A DNA stretch of 57,934 bases from an uncultured Treponema sp. (GTDB lineage Bacteria > Spirochaetota > Spirochaetia > Treponematales > Treponemataceae), in contig CAMNDY010000009.1 of NCBI GenBank assembly GCA_946535985.1, positions 1 through 57,934 of the forward strand, read 5' to 3'. Shown here piece after piece: positions 1 through 8,726 of the stretch. The position numbers and the translations under genes were made by a program. The notes below the pieces were generated by a model that made no database searches, was not told the origin of the DNA, and worked only from the letters and a program-made list of their open reading frames with translations. Each line of letters starts with the position of its first letter. Position 1 is the stretch's first letter.

Positions 1-122
1 AAATAAATACAAGTCTTATTCCTTCTCATGTCTTGAACTCCAGAAGTTTTCTATATTATATCTATTTTAAGTCTAAAAGGATTAAAAGACAAGAGAAAAT
101 ATGGAGATTCTTATTTTATCTC

Positions 123-335
123 AGGGCTTCCGCATTATAAATATTAAAATAAAATCTAGTGGCGCGAAGGAACAAAACGGAGGGCAAAATGACTCTGACT
201 GTTGATGCCGCGGGAGCGGCATTTAATAGTTCCACTACAACAGTCAGCGGCAAGCGGCTAGCCGCGGTTTTGACCTCCGTTTTGTGACTGGGAGCCACTA
301 TAATAGTGATATTTTATTTATAATGCGGAAGCCCT
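123..335. repeat. Multi-stem inverted-repeat element (MITE-like or structured RNA)
   Basis: A perfect 21-bp terminal inverted repeat (123-143 with 315-335) encloses nested stems: 158-163 with 294-299, a perfect 12 bp at 172-183 with 274-285, 185-189 with 268-272, and 196-204 with 238-246. There are two closed hairpins, at 205-222 (7-bp stem, GGGA loop) and 254-265 (palindrome). The whole folds as a branched long hairpin on either strand. No protein-coding frame fits this symmetry. It could be a non-autonomous mobile element, a structured RNA or a folded single-strand recombination site. I see no clear target-site duplication. The rest of 1-403 shows only AT-rich DNA and a promoter-like box. 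Confidence 0.75.
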
Positions 336-374
336 ATATTGTTAGAAGCTCTGATATCTTTTCTCTATATTTTT

Positions 375-400
375 TTGCAAAAATACTGTAAAATTATAAT
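375..400 (+). promoter_or_regulatory. Candidate promoter abutting the DUF4954 start codon
   Basis: TATAAT at 395-400 ends three bases before the ATG at 404. A TTGCAA box lies at 375-380, but the 14-bp spacing is short. No Shine-Dalgarno is present, so the mRNA would be leaderless if this promoter is used. Confidence 0.4.
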
Positions 401-403
401 ATT

Positions 404-2587
404 ATGGTGAAAGTCGAAGAATTTGTAGAAAAACACGAAGACGTGGCCATTCCACAGGAACTTTTGAAAGGAAAACGCCACCTGAACAAAAATGAGATTG
501 AAATTCTTGAAAAGAATCTCAATCATAACGATGACCCAACTTGGGAAAACTTTTATGTTGATGCAGAAGAAGGCTGCTTTGACCCTACTTTAATTCATCT
601 TTCTTTCTTCTCCGGCTTCATAATATTAGGTAAACTTCGCAAAGTAAATCTTGTATATAACGATCTTAAACTCACTTGTGGTATCCGCCGTTCACGTTTG
701 AACAATGTTGTAACTGGCGATGATGATGTTATCCGCAATGTTTATTACTTTGATAATTATCGTATTGGAAACCGCGTAATACTTTTTAATATCAACGAAT
801 TGTGCTGTACAAATCACTCTAAGTTTGGAAACGGTATTCTTAAAGAAGGCGAACCGGAAGAGCACAGAATCTGGATTGGTGTTGCAAACGAAAACGACGG
901 ACGAAGCGTGCTTCCTTTTGAAAGCATGATTCCTGCCGATGCCTACATCTGGTCTCACTACCGTGACGACCCTGAGCTTTTGAATAAATTTATAGAGCTC
1001 ACAGAAAAAGGTAACGACCGCAAACTCAACACTTACGGCTTTATTGATGATGATTGTGTAATTAAAAATTCCAGCATTATTAAAGATGCCAAAATCGGAA
1101 AGTGTGCCTACATTAAAGGCGCCTTCAAACTCAAGAATGTTTCAATTCTTTCTTCTCCGGAAGAACCAACCCAGATTGGTGAAGGTGTAGAAATGGTAAA
1201 CGGTATTCTTGGTTATGGATGCCGCGCTTTCTATCAGGCAATTGCTGTTCGCTTTGTAATTGGCCGCAACTGTCAGGTAAAGTATGGTGCCCGCGTTTTG
1301 AACTCGGTACTTGGCGATAACTCAACAATTTCCTGCTGTGAAGTTTTGAACAATCTTGTATTCCCATTCCATGAGCAGCACCACAACTCTTCTTTCCTTA
1401 TTGCAACAACAATTCAGGGACAGTCAAATATTGCTTCTGGTGCAACAATTGGAAGTAACCACAATAGCCGCAGTCCTGATGGAGAGATTTTTGCAAAACG
1501 TGGATTCTGGCCAGGCTTGTGTTCTGACTTTAAGCATAACAGCCGCTTTGCATCTTTTGTTCTTGTTTCTAAAGGAAGCTATCAGAACGAGTTAGATATT
1601 CCATATCCTTTTGCTCTTGTTTCTCCGGGAGAAAATGGAAAGCAGTCTATCCGCATTATTCCGGCCTTCTGGTTTATGTATGATATGTTTGCTATTACCC
1701 GCAACAACAATAAATTCAAAAAGCGTGATAAGCGTGCAATCAAAGTTCAGAACATTGAAACAGATCCATTTGCTCCGGATACTATGCAGGAAATAATGGC
1801 TGCTCTTGATAGAATTATCGGACTTTCTTCAAAGTATCTTCTTAATACAAAGAACGAAGCAATGGAAGGTGCTGCTGACGAGGCCTCCATTTATCAGAAG
1901 GCAAAGGATTATCTTCATCAGAATCCAGAGGCCGATTTTGTATTGGAAGATCCTATTTGTCAGAAAAAATATGGGGCAACAATTCACAAACCTGTTCAGG
2001 CCTACAAGATGTACCGCAAGATTGTAAAATATTTTGCAACCCGTTCTCTTATGGAATACTGTAAGTCTGTTGGTGCCGAATGTCTTACTCTTGATTTGAT
2101 TAAGCAGATCCGCGAACTTCCTCTTTTTACAGAATGGGAAAACGTTGGTGGACAGATTATGCCTGCTCAGAAAGTTCAGGAACTCTTTGCAAAAATCAAA
2201 GACGGTTCAATTGCCGACTGGGAAAGTGTTCATAATTATTATAATGAATGCCAGAAGGAATACGACAAGTACAAGGTTCGCTATTCTTTGTATCTTCTTG
2301 AAAAACTTTATTCACGTCCAATCGAAGACTTTACCTTTGATTTGTACCGCAATATTTCTGATGATGTTACAGTCTGCGCATATGATATTTACAATGCAGC
2401 ATTTGGTTCCCGCGAAAAGGACTACACTGATTACTACAGAAATATGACTTATCGTAATCGTAAAGAAATGGATGCAGTTATCGGACCTTTGCAGGACAAC
2501 TCATTCCTGGTAGGACTGCGCGAAGATACTGCAGAGTTTACAAAAGAAATCAAAGGAATATTCAGCGGACTTTGCGAGAATAAATAA
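404..2587 (+). CDS. DUF4954 family protein with left-handed beta-helix (hexapeptide) region
   Basis: A 727-aa cytosolic protein with no signal peptide or membrane segment. Residues about 70-400 carry irregular hexapeptide-type repeats (for example IGKCAYIKGAF, IGRNCQVKYGARV, SGATIGSNHNS), as in sugar-nucleotide acyl/nucleotidyltransferase beta-helices. The remaining C-terminal part is helical. The overall layout matches DUF4954 proteins known from treponemes and Bacteroidetes, whose function is not established. The gene lies five bases upstream of leuA and probably shares its transcript. The ATG has no ribosome-binding site, and a TATAAT box sits just in front of it; the GTG directly after the ATG is an alternative start. 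Family assignment is from pattern recognition; any enzymatic role (nucleotidyl or acyl transfer) is inference only. Confidence 0.75.
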   Translation: MVKVEEFVEKHEDVAIPQELLKGKRHLNKNEIEILEKNLNHNDDPTWENFYVDAEEGCFDPTLIHLSFFSGFIILGKLRKVNLVYNDLKLTCGIRRSRLNNVVTGDDDVIRNVYYFDNYRIGNRVILFNINELCCTNHSKFGNGILKEGEPEEHRIWIGVANENDGRSVLPFESMIPADAYIWSHYRDDPELLNKFIELTEKGNDRKLNTYGFIDDDCVIKNSSIIKDAKIGKCAYIKGAFKLKNVSILSSPEEPTQIGEGVEMVNGILGYGCRAFYQAIAVRFVIGRNCQVKYGARVLNSVLGDNSTISCCEVLNNLVFPFHEQHHNSSFLIATTIQGQSNIASGATIGSNHNSRSPDGEIFAKRGFWPGLCSDFKHNSRFASFVLVSKGSYQNELDIPYPFALVSPGENGKQSIRIIPAFWFMYDMFAITRNNNKFKKRDKRAIKVQNIETDPFAPDTMQEIMAALDRIIGLSSKYLLNTKNEAMEGAADEASIYQKAKDYLHQNPEADFVLEDPICQKKYGATIHKPVQAYKMYRKIVKYFATRSLMEYCKSVGAECLTLDLIKQIRELPLFTEWENVGGQIMPAQKVQELFAKIKDGSIADWESVHNYYNECQKEYDKYKVRYSLYLLEKLYSRPIEDFTFDLYRNISDDVTVCAYDIYNAAFGSREKDYTDYYRNMTYRNRKEMDAVIGPLQDNSFLVGLREDTAEFTKEIKGIFSGLCENK

Positions 2588-2592
2588 GACTT

Positions 2593-4287
2593 ATGAAAAT
2601 AATTGACGGAAAGTACAGACAGTTTCAGGGCGTATCACTTCAAGACAGAAGCTGGCCTTCTAAAAGGCTGGAGGCTGCCCCTGTCTGGTCTTCCGTTGAT
2701 TTGCGTGATGGAAATCAGGCACTCGTTGTCCCAATGGGTATTGATGCCAAAATTGAATTTTTCAAAATGCTTGTTGCTATTGGCTTTAAGCAGATTGAAG
2801 TTGGATATCCTTCTTCGAGCAATACCGAATATGAATTTGTTCGCCGCATTATTGAAGAAAACTTAATTCCCGATGATGTAACAATTCAGGTTTTGTGCCA
2901 GGCACGAGATACTTTTATACAAAAAACTGTTGAGTGTCTTAAGGGTGCTAAAAACGTAATCTTTCATATTTATACAGCAATCTCTCCGGCTCAACGCAAG
3001 TACAACTTTTGTAAATCTAAAGAAGAAATGCTTGAGCTTGTTGTATCGGGGGTTCGTGCTGTAAAAAAATCTGTTGAAGTTCTTAAGCAAAGTGGAGCAA
3101 ATATTACCCTGGAATTTTCTCCGGAAAATTTTACCCAGACCGAGGAAGATTTTTCTCTGCAGGTTTGCACAGCCGTTATGAAGGAATGGGGAGCAAGTCC
3201 TCAAAACAAAGTGATTTTGAATCTTCCGGCAACTGTTGAATGCAGTCTTCCAAATGCTTTTGCAGATCAGATTGAATACTTTTGCAAAAATATTCCGGAC
3301 CGTGATTCCTGCATTATTTCGCTTCATAATCATAATGACAGGGGCGAAGGAATTGCCCAATGTGAACTTGGACTTTTAGCAGGGGGCGAGCGTGTAGAAG
3401 GTTGTCTTTTTGGAAACGGCGAAAGAACCGGTAATATAGATTTAATTACTCTTGCTTTAAATCTGTATACTCAGGGAGTAGATCCTAAGTTAGATTTGAC
3501 TAACATCGATGATATCTGCGAAAAGTATGAACGTCTTACAGGAATGTTTATTCCTCCACGTCAGCCGTATTCAGGAGAGCTTGTTTATACAGCCTTTAGC
3601 GGCGGTCATCAGGATGCAATCCGCAAAGCAATGGATGCGCGTTCAAAGCTTGATGAAGGTGCCTGGTGGGATATTCCTTATTTACCGATTGACCCTCATG
3701 ACATTGGCCGGGAATACAAAGATATTATCCGCATAAACAGTCAGAGTGGCAAAGGTGGTGCAGCCTTTATTCTGGAACAAAATTTTGGACTCATTCCTCC
3801 AAAAGCAATGCATCCTGTAATTGGTCAGGTGGTTAAGTCAAAGGCCGACGAGTTGCAGCGTGAACTTTCTCCGGAAGAAATTTATGAGCTTTTTGAAGAA
3901 AAATGGATTAATACAAAATCTCCTCTTAATGTTTTAGAAATTACCGAAAAGCATGTGGAGGGCGAGCGAGGTGGTCCTGGAATAGAGCACGTAAATGCAA
4001 CTGCAACAATTGAATGGCTTGGGAAACGCTATGTTATTACTGCGAGTGGAAACGGACCTTTGGATGCCTTTGTAAATATTATGAAAAGAACCTCGGCTCC
4101 TCGTTTTAATATTACTTCCTTCCATGAACACTCTATTGGTTCCGGTTCCGACACTCATGCCATTTCTTATGTTCAGATTGTACGCGAAGATGGAAAAGCT
4201 GTCTGGGGTGTTGGTAAAAGTTCCAACGTTGGACGCGCCGGTGTTGCCGCAATTGTCAGCGCAATAAATTTTTTACCGCCGTCATAA
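2593..4287 (+). CDS. leuA: 2-isopropylmalate synthase (LeuA type 2)
   Basis: A 564-aa enzyme that condenses acetyl-CoA with 2-oxoisovalerate, the first committed step of leucine synthesis. The N-terminal TIM-barrel shows the DRDG-like motif (LRDGNQAL, residues 37-44) and the metal-binding HNHND motif near residue 245, followed by the GNGERTGN loop. Residues after about 430 form the C-terminal LeuA regulatory domain (VNATATIEWLGKRYVITASG). Length and the N-terminal LEAAPVWSSVDLRDGNQAL context fit the long yeast/actinobacterial-type LeuA (type 2) rather than the 500-aa type. It starts 5 nt after the DUF4954 stop with only a weak ribosome-binding site, so translational coupling is likely. The last 32 bp overlap the convergent murD gene. 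Biosynthetic leuA argues against a strictly host-dependent T. pallidum-like lifestyle. Confidence 0.93.
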   Translation: MKIIDGKYRQFQGVSLQDRSWPSKRLEAAPVWSSVDLRDGNQALVVPMGIDAKIEFFKMLVAIGFKQIEVGYPSSSNTEYEFVRRIIEENLIPDDVTIQVLCQARDTFIQKTVECLKGAKNVIFHIYTAISPAQRKYNFCKSKEEMLELVVSGVRAVKKSVEVLKQSGANITLEFSPENFTQTEEDFSLQVCTAVMKEWGASPQNKVILNLPATVECSLPNAFADQIEYFCKNIPDRDSCIISLHNHNDRGEGIAQCELGLLAGGERVEGCLFGNGERTGNIDLITLALNLYTQGVDPKLDLTNIDDICEKYERLTGMFIPPRQPYSGELVYTAFSGGHQDAIRKAMDARSKLDEGAWWDIPYLPIDPHDIGREYKDIIRINSQSGKGGAAFILEQNFGLIPPKAMHPVIGQVVKSKADELQRELSPEEIYELFEEKWINTKSPLNVLEITEKHVEGERGGPGIEHVNATATIEWLGKRYVITASGNGPLDAFVNIMKRTSAPRFNITSFHEHSIGSGSDTHAISYVQIVREDGKAVWGVGKSSNVGRAGVAAIVSAINFLPPS

Positions 4288-5698
4288 ACTTTTCTCCGCG
4301 GTCAAACTCATTATTAAACATTCCAAACGAAGTTGCTCCCGGTGAAAAAACAACAGGTGGTTTTATGTCTGTCGCTTCCTCAGGAGCACTCTCTAAATCT
4401 GATTTTAATTTGCCCAGCATGTCGTTGAGGCTTGGGTATGGGCCATTGTATATAACTCCCGCTTTATCCAGCGCCGGGATGATTTTGTCTGTAGCAGTAC
4501 CTGCAAGAAGGTAGATTGCTTTTGGTGCAAGTGCTTCTTTGTTAGTACCGTCTAACACTTCTGTAAGTTTATCAAGTTCAAGACCTTTTTCTGTTCCGCC
4601 AGTGAGGAGAATTACCGGACGACCAAAGGCTTGAGTTGCAGCAGCAGCGGCTTCCGGAACCGTTGCTGCAGAATCGTTGTAAAATTTGTAGCCCTTCCAT
4701 TCGTGGAAAAACTGAAGTCTGTGAGCAATACCTGGCCAGGTTTGTAAGATTTCTTTAGCGCGATTTTTTTCAACTCCCATAAGCTGAAGAACTGTTGCTG
4801 CATTCTGTGCATTGAGCTTCATGTGTTCGCCCGGGACAAGGAGATTTTCAAAATCAACTGTATACTGGTTTGGAGCATTGTAGCGGATTACCTGAGCTTT
4901 TGTTTCTCTTGCAAAAAGGTCTCCCCAGGTGCCGCCACAATCCGGGCCGGTTCCAGGTTCGTCCTGACCAGCATCAAAAATAGAAAAATCTTGTGGGGTC
5001 TGGTCTGCGTAAATAAGGCGCTTATCTGCAACATAGTCCTGCATATTGCTATACCAGTTCTGATGGTCTGGAACAATTTTTGTAATTACAGCAATGTGAG
5101 GTTTTAAAACGCCGCGTCCACGAAGGTCGGCAAGCTGCCAGGAAGAAAATTCAATTACAACCGGAGTGTCGGTACTGACCTGGTCAAAAAAGGTGAGGGG
5201 ACTAACCGTGATGTTTCCGCCAAGAAATGCCTTAAAACCAGCCTGCTGTAAACCGTAATAAATTGCGCTTACTGTAGAAGATTTTCCCTTGCTGCCTGTT
5301 ACAGCAATAATGGGGCAAGCTGTAAAACGTAAAAAAATGCTGAGGTCTGTTTCAATTGCTTTTGCTGCTGCCAGATATTTGTTCCCTTCATACTTTACAC
5401 CAGGATTTTTAATAACGCAGTCGGCATTTTCAAAATCGGCAAGGTCGTGGCCCCCAAGATGATAGGTCAGGCGAGAGAGGTCCAGTGATTTGTCCTGGTT
5501 AAGGCGTTCAATTGTTGGAGCCAGCTGTTCCGGAGTTTTCATATCTGTGACGGTAACATATGCCCCCTTGTTCAAGAAAAATCGTGCCGCAGCTTCGCCA
5601 CCACCGTTTAGTCCAAGACCCATGATTGTGATTTTTTTGTCTTTAATATCTTCAATAGATTTGAAAGGACATTTTGATGAATATGAATGAAACTCCAT
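4256..5698 (-). CDS. murD: UDP-N-acetylmuramoylalanine--D-glutamate ligase (MurD)
   Basis: A 480-aa cytoplasmic Mur ligase that adds D-glutamate to UDP-MurNAc-L-Ala. The Rossmann-like N-domain has a glycine-rich GLGLNGGG turn near residues 27-34. The ATP-binding P-loop GSKGKSS is at 135-141, followed by FLGGNI and a DHQNWY stretch where most MurD have DH-x-DRH. The C-domain contains the LLTGGTEKG loop. The start is set at 5698 because AAGGAG (complement of 5705-5710) lies six bases before this ATG; the longer frame starting at 5716 adds six residues and puts this Shine-Dalgarno inside the gene. The 3' end overlaps leuA by 32 bp on the opposite strand. A tRNA-Leu terminator and a short repeat lie directly upstream, so murD probably has its own promoter. 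Confidence 0.93.
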   Translation of the reverse strand: MEFHSYSSKCPFKSIEDIKDKKITIMGLGLNGGGEAAARFFLNKGAYVTVTDMKTPEQLAPTIERLNQDKSLDLSRLTYHLGGHDLADFENADCVIKNPGVKYEGNKYLAAAKAIETDLSIFLRFTACPIIAVTGSKGKSSTVSAIYYGLQQAGFKAFLGGNITVSPLTFFDQVSTDTPVVIEFSSWQLADLRGRGVLKPHIAVITKIVPDHQNWYSNMQDYVADKRLIYADQTPQDFSIFDAGQDEPGTGPDCGGTWGDLFARETKAQVIRYNAPNQYTVDFENLLVPGEHMKLNAQNAATVLQLMGVEKNRAKEILQTWPGIAHRLQFFHEWKGYKFYNDSAATVPEAAAAATQAFGRPVILLTGGTEKGLELDKLTEVLDGTNKEALAPKAIYLLAGTATDKIIPALDKAGVIYNGPYPSLNDMLGKLKSDLESAPEEATDIKPPVVFSPGATSFGMFNNEFDRGEKFMTAVKNLLR

Positions 5699-5717
5699 AG
5701 AGAACTCCTTCTGCACT

Positions 5718-5745
5718 CGTCATTGCGAGCGAAGCGCGGCAATCC
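5718..5745. repeat. Short dispersed repeat (CGTCATTGCGAG... type)
   Basis: A 28-bp GC-rich imperfect palindrome, CGTCATTGCGAGCGAAG followed by CGCGGCAATCC, between murD and the tRNA terminator. It resembles a short repeat common in bacterial genomes. It overlaps the region where a murD promoter would be expected. Confidence 0.5.
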
Positions 5746-5777
5746 AAAATAAAAAAGGTCTCCCTTGCGGAAGACCT
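5745..5777 (-). terminator. Rho-independent terminator of tRNA-Leu
   Basis: On the minus strand AGGTCT...AGACCT (5777-5772 with 5761-5756) forms a stem closed by a 10-nt loop and followed by TTTTTTATTTT. It begins a few bases after the tRNA 3' end. Confidence 0.85.
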
Positions 5778-5780
5778 GCA

Positions 5781-5866
5781 TGCCGGGAACCAGAATCGAA
5801 CTGGCACGTCGGTTGCCCGACACAGGATTTTAAGTCCTGGGCGTCTACCAATTCCGCCATCCCGGC
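5781..5866 (-). tRNA. tRNA-Leu (anticodon UAA)
   Basis: An 86-nt class II tRNA. The acceptor stem GCCGGGA (5866-5860) pairs with TCCCGGC (5788-5782), with discriminator A at 5781. The anticodon stem CAGGA/TCCTG carries loop CTTAAAA, giving anticodon TAA. There is a long variable arm (TGTCGGGCAACCGACG region) and a GTTCGATTC T-loop. CCA is not encoded. It lies 35 bp downstream of the TonB-receptor gene and could be co-transcribed with it or have its own promoter. Confidence 0.96.
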
Positions 5867-5901
5867 AGGTAAAACCATAATATCGTAAATACAGGGTTTT
5901 T

Positions 5902-7896
5902 TCAATACATATAAGAAACGGGATCATATAAAATATCGTATTTACAACCTATGGTTAACGATACCCCTGGCATGGCGTAGCCTTCTACGGATTGGTATTG
6001 CCAGTTTAAAAGATTATCAGCTTTGATGTACGGAACAATTTTCTCGTGAATAGGAGAGCCTTGGGCACTCAAGTTTATAAGAACATATGGGGGTAAATAA
6101 TACAGGTTCATGTTGTCGGTGTAGCGGCGGCCGGTGTAGGTGGCGGTTAGGGAAATGTCTGCTTTTTCAAAGTGCAGGGCAGTGGTGAGGTTGCATACAA
6201 GGTCCGGAGTCCACATGATGCGCTTGCCGTAGGTGTATTCGCTTGATTTATCGAGCAGGCGATTGTAAAGATATTCTCCGTTCAAAGCTAAAGTCCAAAA
6301 GCCCTGGAACAGTTCTGCTTCAAAATTAAAATCAAGGCCACAATAAAATGCGCTCGAAAGATTTTGTGTTGTTCCGCTTCCCCATTTAATTTTGTCTTTG
6401 TAATAATCAGTAAAAAGAGTGAGTCCTCCCTTAATCAAAGCTTGACTCTTACCTGAGCCGGCATTTATTTCCTTAATTTCAAATCCAAGATCTGCACCCC
6501 AGCCGCTTTCGGGTTTTAAATCAGGGTTTCCGTGGTAGCCGCCCCCTTCCCAGAATAAATCATCCATGTTTGGAAACTGGACCATTCTGTAAGCATCTGC
6601 ACAAACACGCCAAAGATCTTTCTCCCAGCTGGCGCCTGCTTTAGGCACAAATGCAAAATTTGCATTATTATCGTTCACACAAAATTTTGCCGCAAGTGGA
6701 ATGCTAAAACTCCAGCCACCGCCTGCCGCAATTTTACTTGTCTCTTTTATTACGCCCGAAAACTGAATATGGTCGCCGTCATTTGTAGAGTCAAGTTTTG
6801 TAAAGTCTGCAGAAAGGCCTGCAGTCTCTTGCAAATGTCCGCCCGCAAGCGAGGTAAAATCTGCCGTTCCAGTATATTTAATTGTATTTATAAAATGTCT
6901 GCTCTTTTCTGTTCCGCTAAAAGTTTCGTAAAAGCGGTTATTGCAAAGCCAGACAATGTTGTTTTTCAAATTAAAAAGATCAGCAAGTCCAGGATTCCAC
7001 AGCGTAAAAGAAAGATTGTTGTTGTAATCCTGTTGAAGCCCCTGGTCTTTAGAATTGGTTGCTCCCGGTGTGTTTTTGTAGCCGCCGTAAAAAATATCAC
7101 CAAAGCAAAAATAGTTGCCATCACCATAATAGTGAGTGAGGTAGGCATTGGCATGACCGTCAATTACACGGGCATTTTTTTCACTTTTCCAAGTTCCTTC
7201 CCTGCCTTTGTAAAAGCCACCATCTTTTCCTGTCGTTATGCTCCCGCCAAAAGGTCCTTCACAAAGAGAATAATTTTTTGCAAGCTTATAAAAATATTCG
7301 TTGCCTGCATAATTAAAGGTACCGCTCGTGTTTATAAAAGTTTTTTCGCCAAGAGGTCCCGCAAAAGAAATTTTTCCAAAACCAGAATCAAGCGGCAGTT
7401 CAGAATTAAAAAAAGTTTTAAGTGCCAGATCAGTCTTCAAAGATTTTTTAAGCTCAAGCTTTTTCATCGTAATGTAAATTACACCACCAACCGCACCTTC
7501 ATCTTCAACGCCTTCTGTAAAGCCTCCGCGTACAATTTCAATTTTTTCAACAGCTGCAAGATTTATGGAAGAAAGATCAAAGGTTCCGTACTGAGCATTA
7601 TTCACGCAAATGCCATCAATCACAACGCGCACAGTTTCATCAGTAAAGCCCCGGATGCTTGCTTTGTTATCAAGTCCATAAGGCCCATATTGCAGCATCT
7701 GAATTCCACAGCGCTCCACAAGTTCAGTCAGATTTTCGCAGTGAGCCTTCTCAATGTCCTGGGCAGTAATTACAAGTTTTTGTTCCGCCGAAGAGTAAAT
7801 GTATGTGGTAAGGTCGGGCAGGACAATGTGTTCGTTTTGAGCAAAAATGAGAAAATTAAAACTTAGAATTGAAATTAAAAAAAGAAAATGTTTCAT
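5902..7896 (-). CDS. TonB-dependent outer-membrane receptor, probable cobalamin (BtuB-like) receptor
   Basis: A 664-aa protein with a signal peptide ending near residue 19 (FLIFAQ). The plug domain, about residues 30-150, holds NKASIRGF, VVIDGICVNNAQYG, AAVEKIEIVRGG and GAVGGVIYIT, the usual TonB-receptor plug motifs. The rest is a 22-strand-type barrel with aromatic strand ends; the last residues, VSYMY, end in an aromatic. It imports a ligand across the outer membrane using TonB energy. Length and plug match BtuB-like receptors. The cobalamin riboswitch upstream of the preceding lipoprotein gene supports vitamin B12 or a related corrinoid as ligand (inference). The ribosome-binding site is weak, and a GC-rich hairpin repeat separates it from the lipoprotein gene, which may alter its expression relative to that gene. 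Confidence 0.85.
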   Translation of the reverse strand: MKHFLFLISILSFNFLIFAQNEHIVLPDLTTYIYSSAEQKLVITAQDIEKAHCENLTELVERCGIQMLQYGPYGLDNKASIRGFTDETVRVVIDGICVNNAQYGTFDLSSINLAAVEKIEIVRGGFTEGVEDEGAVGGVIYITMKKLELKKSLKTDLALKTFFNSELPLDSGFGKISFAGPLGEKTFINTSGTFNYAGNEYFYKLAKNYSLCEGPFGGSITTGKDGGFYKGREGTWKSEKNARVIDGHANAYLTHYYGDGNYFCFGDIFYGGYKNTPGATNSKDQGLQQDYNNNLSFTLWNPGLADLFNLKNNIVWLCNNRFYETFSGTEKSRHFINTIKYTGTADFTSLAGGHLQETAGLSADFTKLDSTNDGDHIQFSGVIKETSKIAAGGGWSFSIPLAAKFCVNDNNANFAFVPKAGASWEKDLWRVCADAYRMVQFPNMDDLFWEGGGYHGNPDLKPESGWGADLGFEIKEINAGSGKSQALIKGGLTLFTDYYKDKIKWGSGTTQNLSSAFYCGLDFNFEAELFQGFWTLALNGEYLYNRLLDKSSEYTYGKRIMWTPDLVCNLTTALHFEKADISLTATYTGRRYTDNMNLYYLPPYVLINLSAQGSPIHEKIVPYIKADNLLNWQYQSVEGYAMPGVSLTIGCKYDILYDPVSYMY

Positions 7897-7905
7897 GAAA
7901 ATTCA

Positions 7906-7985
7906 GGGGGAGGGAGCCCCCTCCCTAGTGCCCACTTCGTTGGTCACTACCCACCCCAGCGGGGGACACCCCCGCAATGCCCCCG
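7906..7985. repeat. GC-rich hairpin repeat, copy 1
   Basis: Contains a GGGAG...CTCCC hairpin (7911-7926), then CCCACTTCGTTGGTCACTAC, then GCGGGGG...CCCCCGC. It has the same order of parts as 12818-12903 (hairpin, CACTTCGTTG core, G5/C5 hairpin, GCCCC end). It lies within the lipoprotein-receptor operon. Confidence 0.65.
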
Positions 7986-7995
7986 AAGGTACCTT

Positions 7996-8496
7996 TTACA
8001 GTTTTTTTAAAGGTGTAAATGAGCTTCCAAAAGAACCGTTTTCAATTGTGTATTTAGAAATACAGTCATCTAATGTTGAAGGAAAATCATAAGTTGCATC
8101 AAAAACATCATTCATTTTTACACTATTTGCAGTTAAGTCTTTATATGCAACAGCACACCATTTGCCTTTTGCATTTACTGTTATTGGGTTAAAACTTGCA
8201 TCATATCCAGTTATATCATCAGAGAATTGATAATAAATATATCCTGAATCTGAGGACGTTTTAGTGATATATACTGGGCCTGTATGTTTTCCATAACTTG
8301 CAGTTTCAATGAAATCTACAGAGATTTTACAATCATAACCGTCATAAGCATCATATTCGGCATAATTATCTGTCCAGGTTCCATAAATCGAAACTTCAAT
8401 AAATACTTCTTCCGGCTCAGGCTTACACCCAGTCAGACCCAAAACTGCAACGAACATTACCGCTGCAAACAAACGAGAAAACTTTAAATTTTTCAT
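7996..8496 (-). CDS. Small lipoprotein under cobalamin riboswitch control
   Basis: A 166-aa lipoprotein precursor: basic N-terminus, hydrophobic segment and lipobox LTGC with the lipidated Cys at residue 24. The mature part is acidic, Tyr/Asp-rich and beta-like (WTDNYAEYDAYDGYDCK), with no family I recognise. It is the first gene after the cobalamin riboswitch and precedes the TonB-dependent receptor. The start is fixed by GGAAGG (complement of 8502-8507), five bases before the ATG, right beside the riboswitch's last hairpin. By position it could be a surface or periplasmic corrinoid-binding partner of the receptor, analogous in role to BtuG in Bacteroides; that is inference and no sequence similarity to BtuG is claimed. 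Confidence 0.85.
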   Translation of the reverse strand: MKNLKFSRLFAAVMFVAVLGLTGCKPEPEEVFIEVSIYGTWTDNYAEYDAYDGYDCKISVDFIETASYGKHTGPVYITKTSSDSGYIYYQFSDDITGYDASFNPITVNAKGKWCAVAYKDLTANSVKMNDVFDATYDFPSTLDDCISKYTIENGSFGSSFTPLKKL

Positions 8497-8505
8497 TTTT
8501 TCCTT

Positions 8506-8722
8506 CCCGGGAACCGAACTTGCGCAATTCCCAAAAGTTGAGATTTCCCCTCATACGAAGGGCGTGTACCAAAGTTTCCGGACTCGCAGCATTTACAAAA
8601 AAGCCTTCCCAGAATTATTCCAGTGGCTGTAGTTTTTTGTAATGTCCCTTCAGGGGGCTCAGGACTGCATACCGTTGCGCATTCAGCTCAGGCCTTTCAC
8701 CTGATTCCATTGAAATACACGC
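8506..8722 (-). promoter_or_regulatory. Cobalamin riboswitch
   Basis: Read on the minus strand, the region shows the cobalamin aptamer landmarks in order: a paired AATCAGGTGAAAGGCCTGA segment, GCGCAACGGTA, CAGCCACTG, GGGAAGG, and the B12-box region GCTGCGAGTCCGGAAAC (complement of 8574-8590). Downstream a hairpin, GGGAA...TTCCC (8532-8509), abuts the Shine-Dalgarno GGAAGG of the lipoprotein gene. This suggests translational control, with ligand binding hiding or exposing the ribosome-binding site. Outer bounds are approximate. Confidence 0.9.
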
Positions 8723-8726
8723 CCTA

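Noticed and set aside
116..298. 60-aa open frame on the minus strand
   Set aside because: It falls within the multi-stem inverted-repeat element, whose symmetry explains the open frame.
6769..7866. 365-aa open frame on the plus strand
   Set aside because: It is the antisense shadow of the TonB-receptor gene, with Lys/Cys/Phe-rich composition and no recognisable domain.
7906..7985. Terminator separating the lipoprotein and TonB-receptor genes
   Set aside because: Strong stems but no T-run, and no promoter for the receptor gene is visible between the two genes, so read-through seems more likely.
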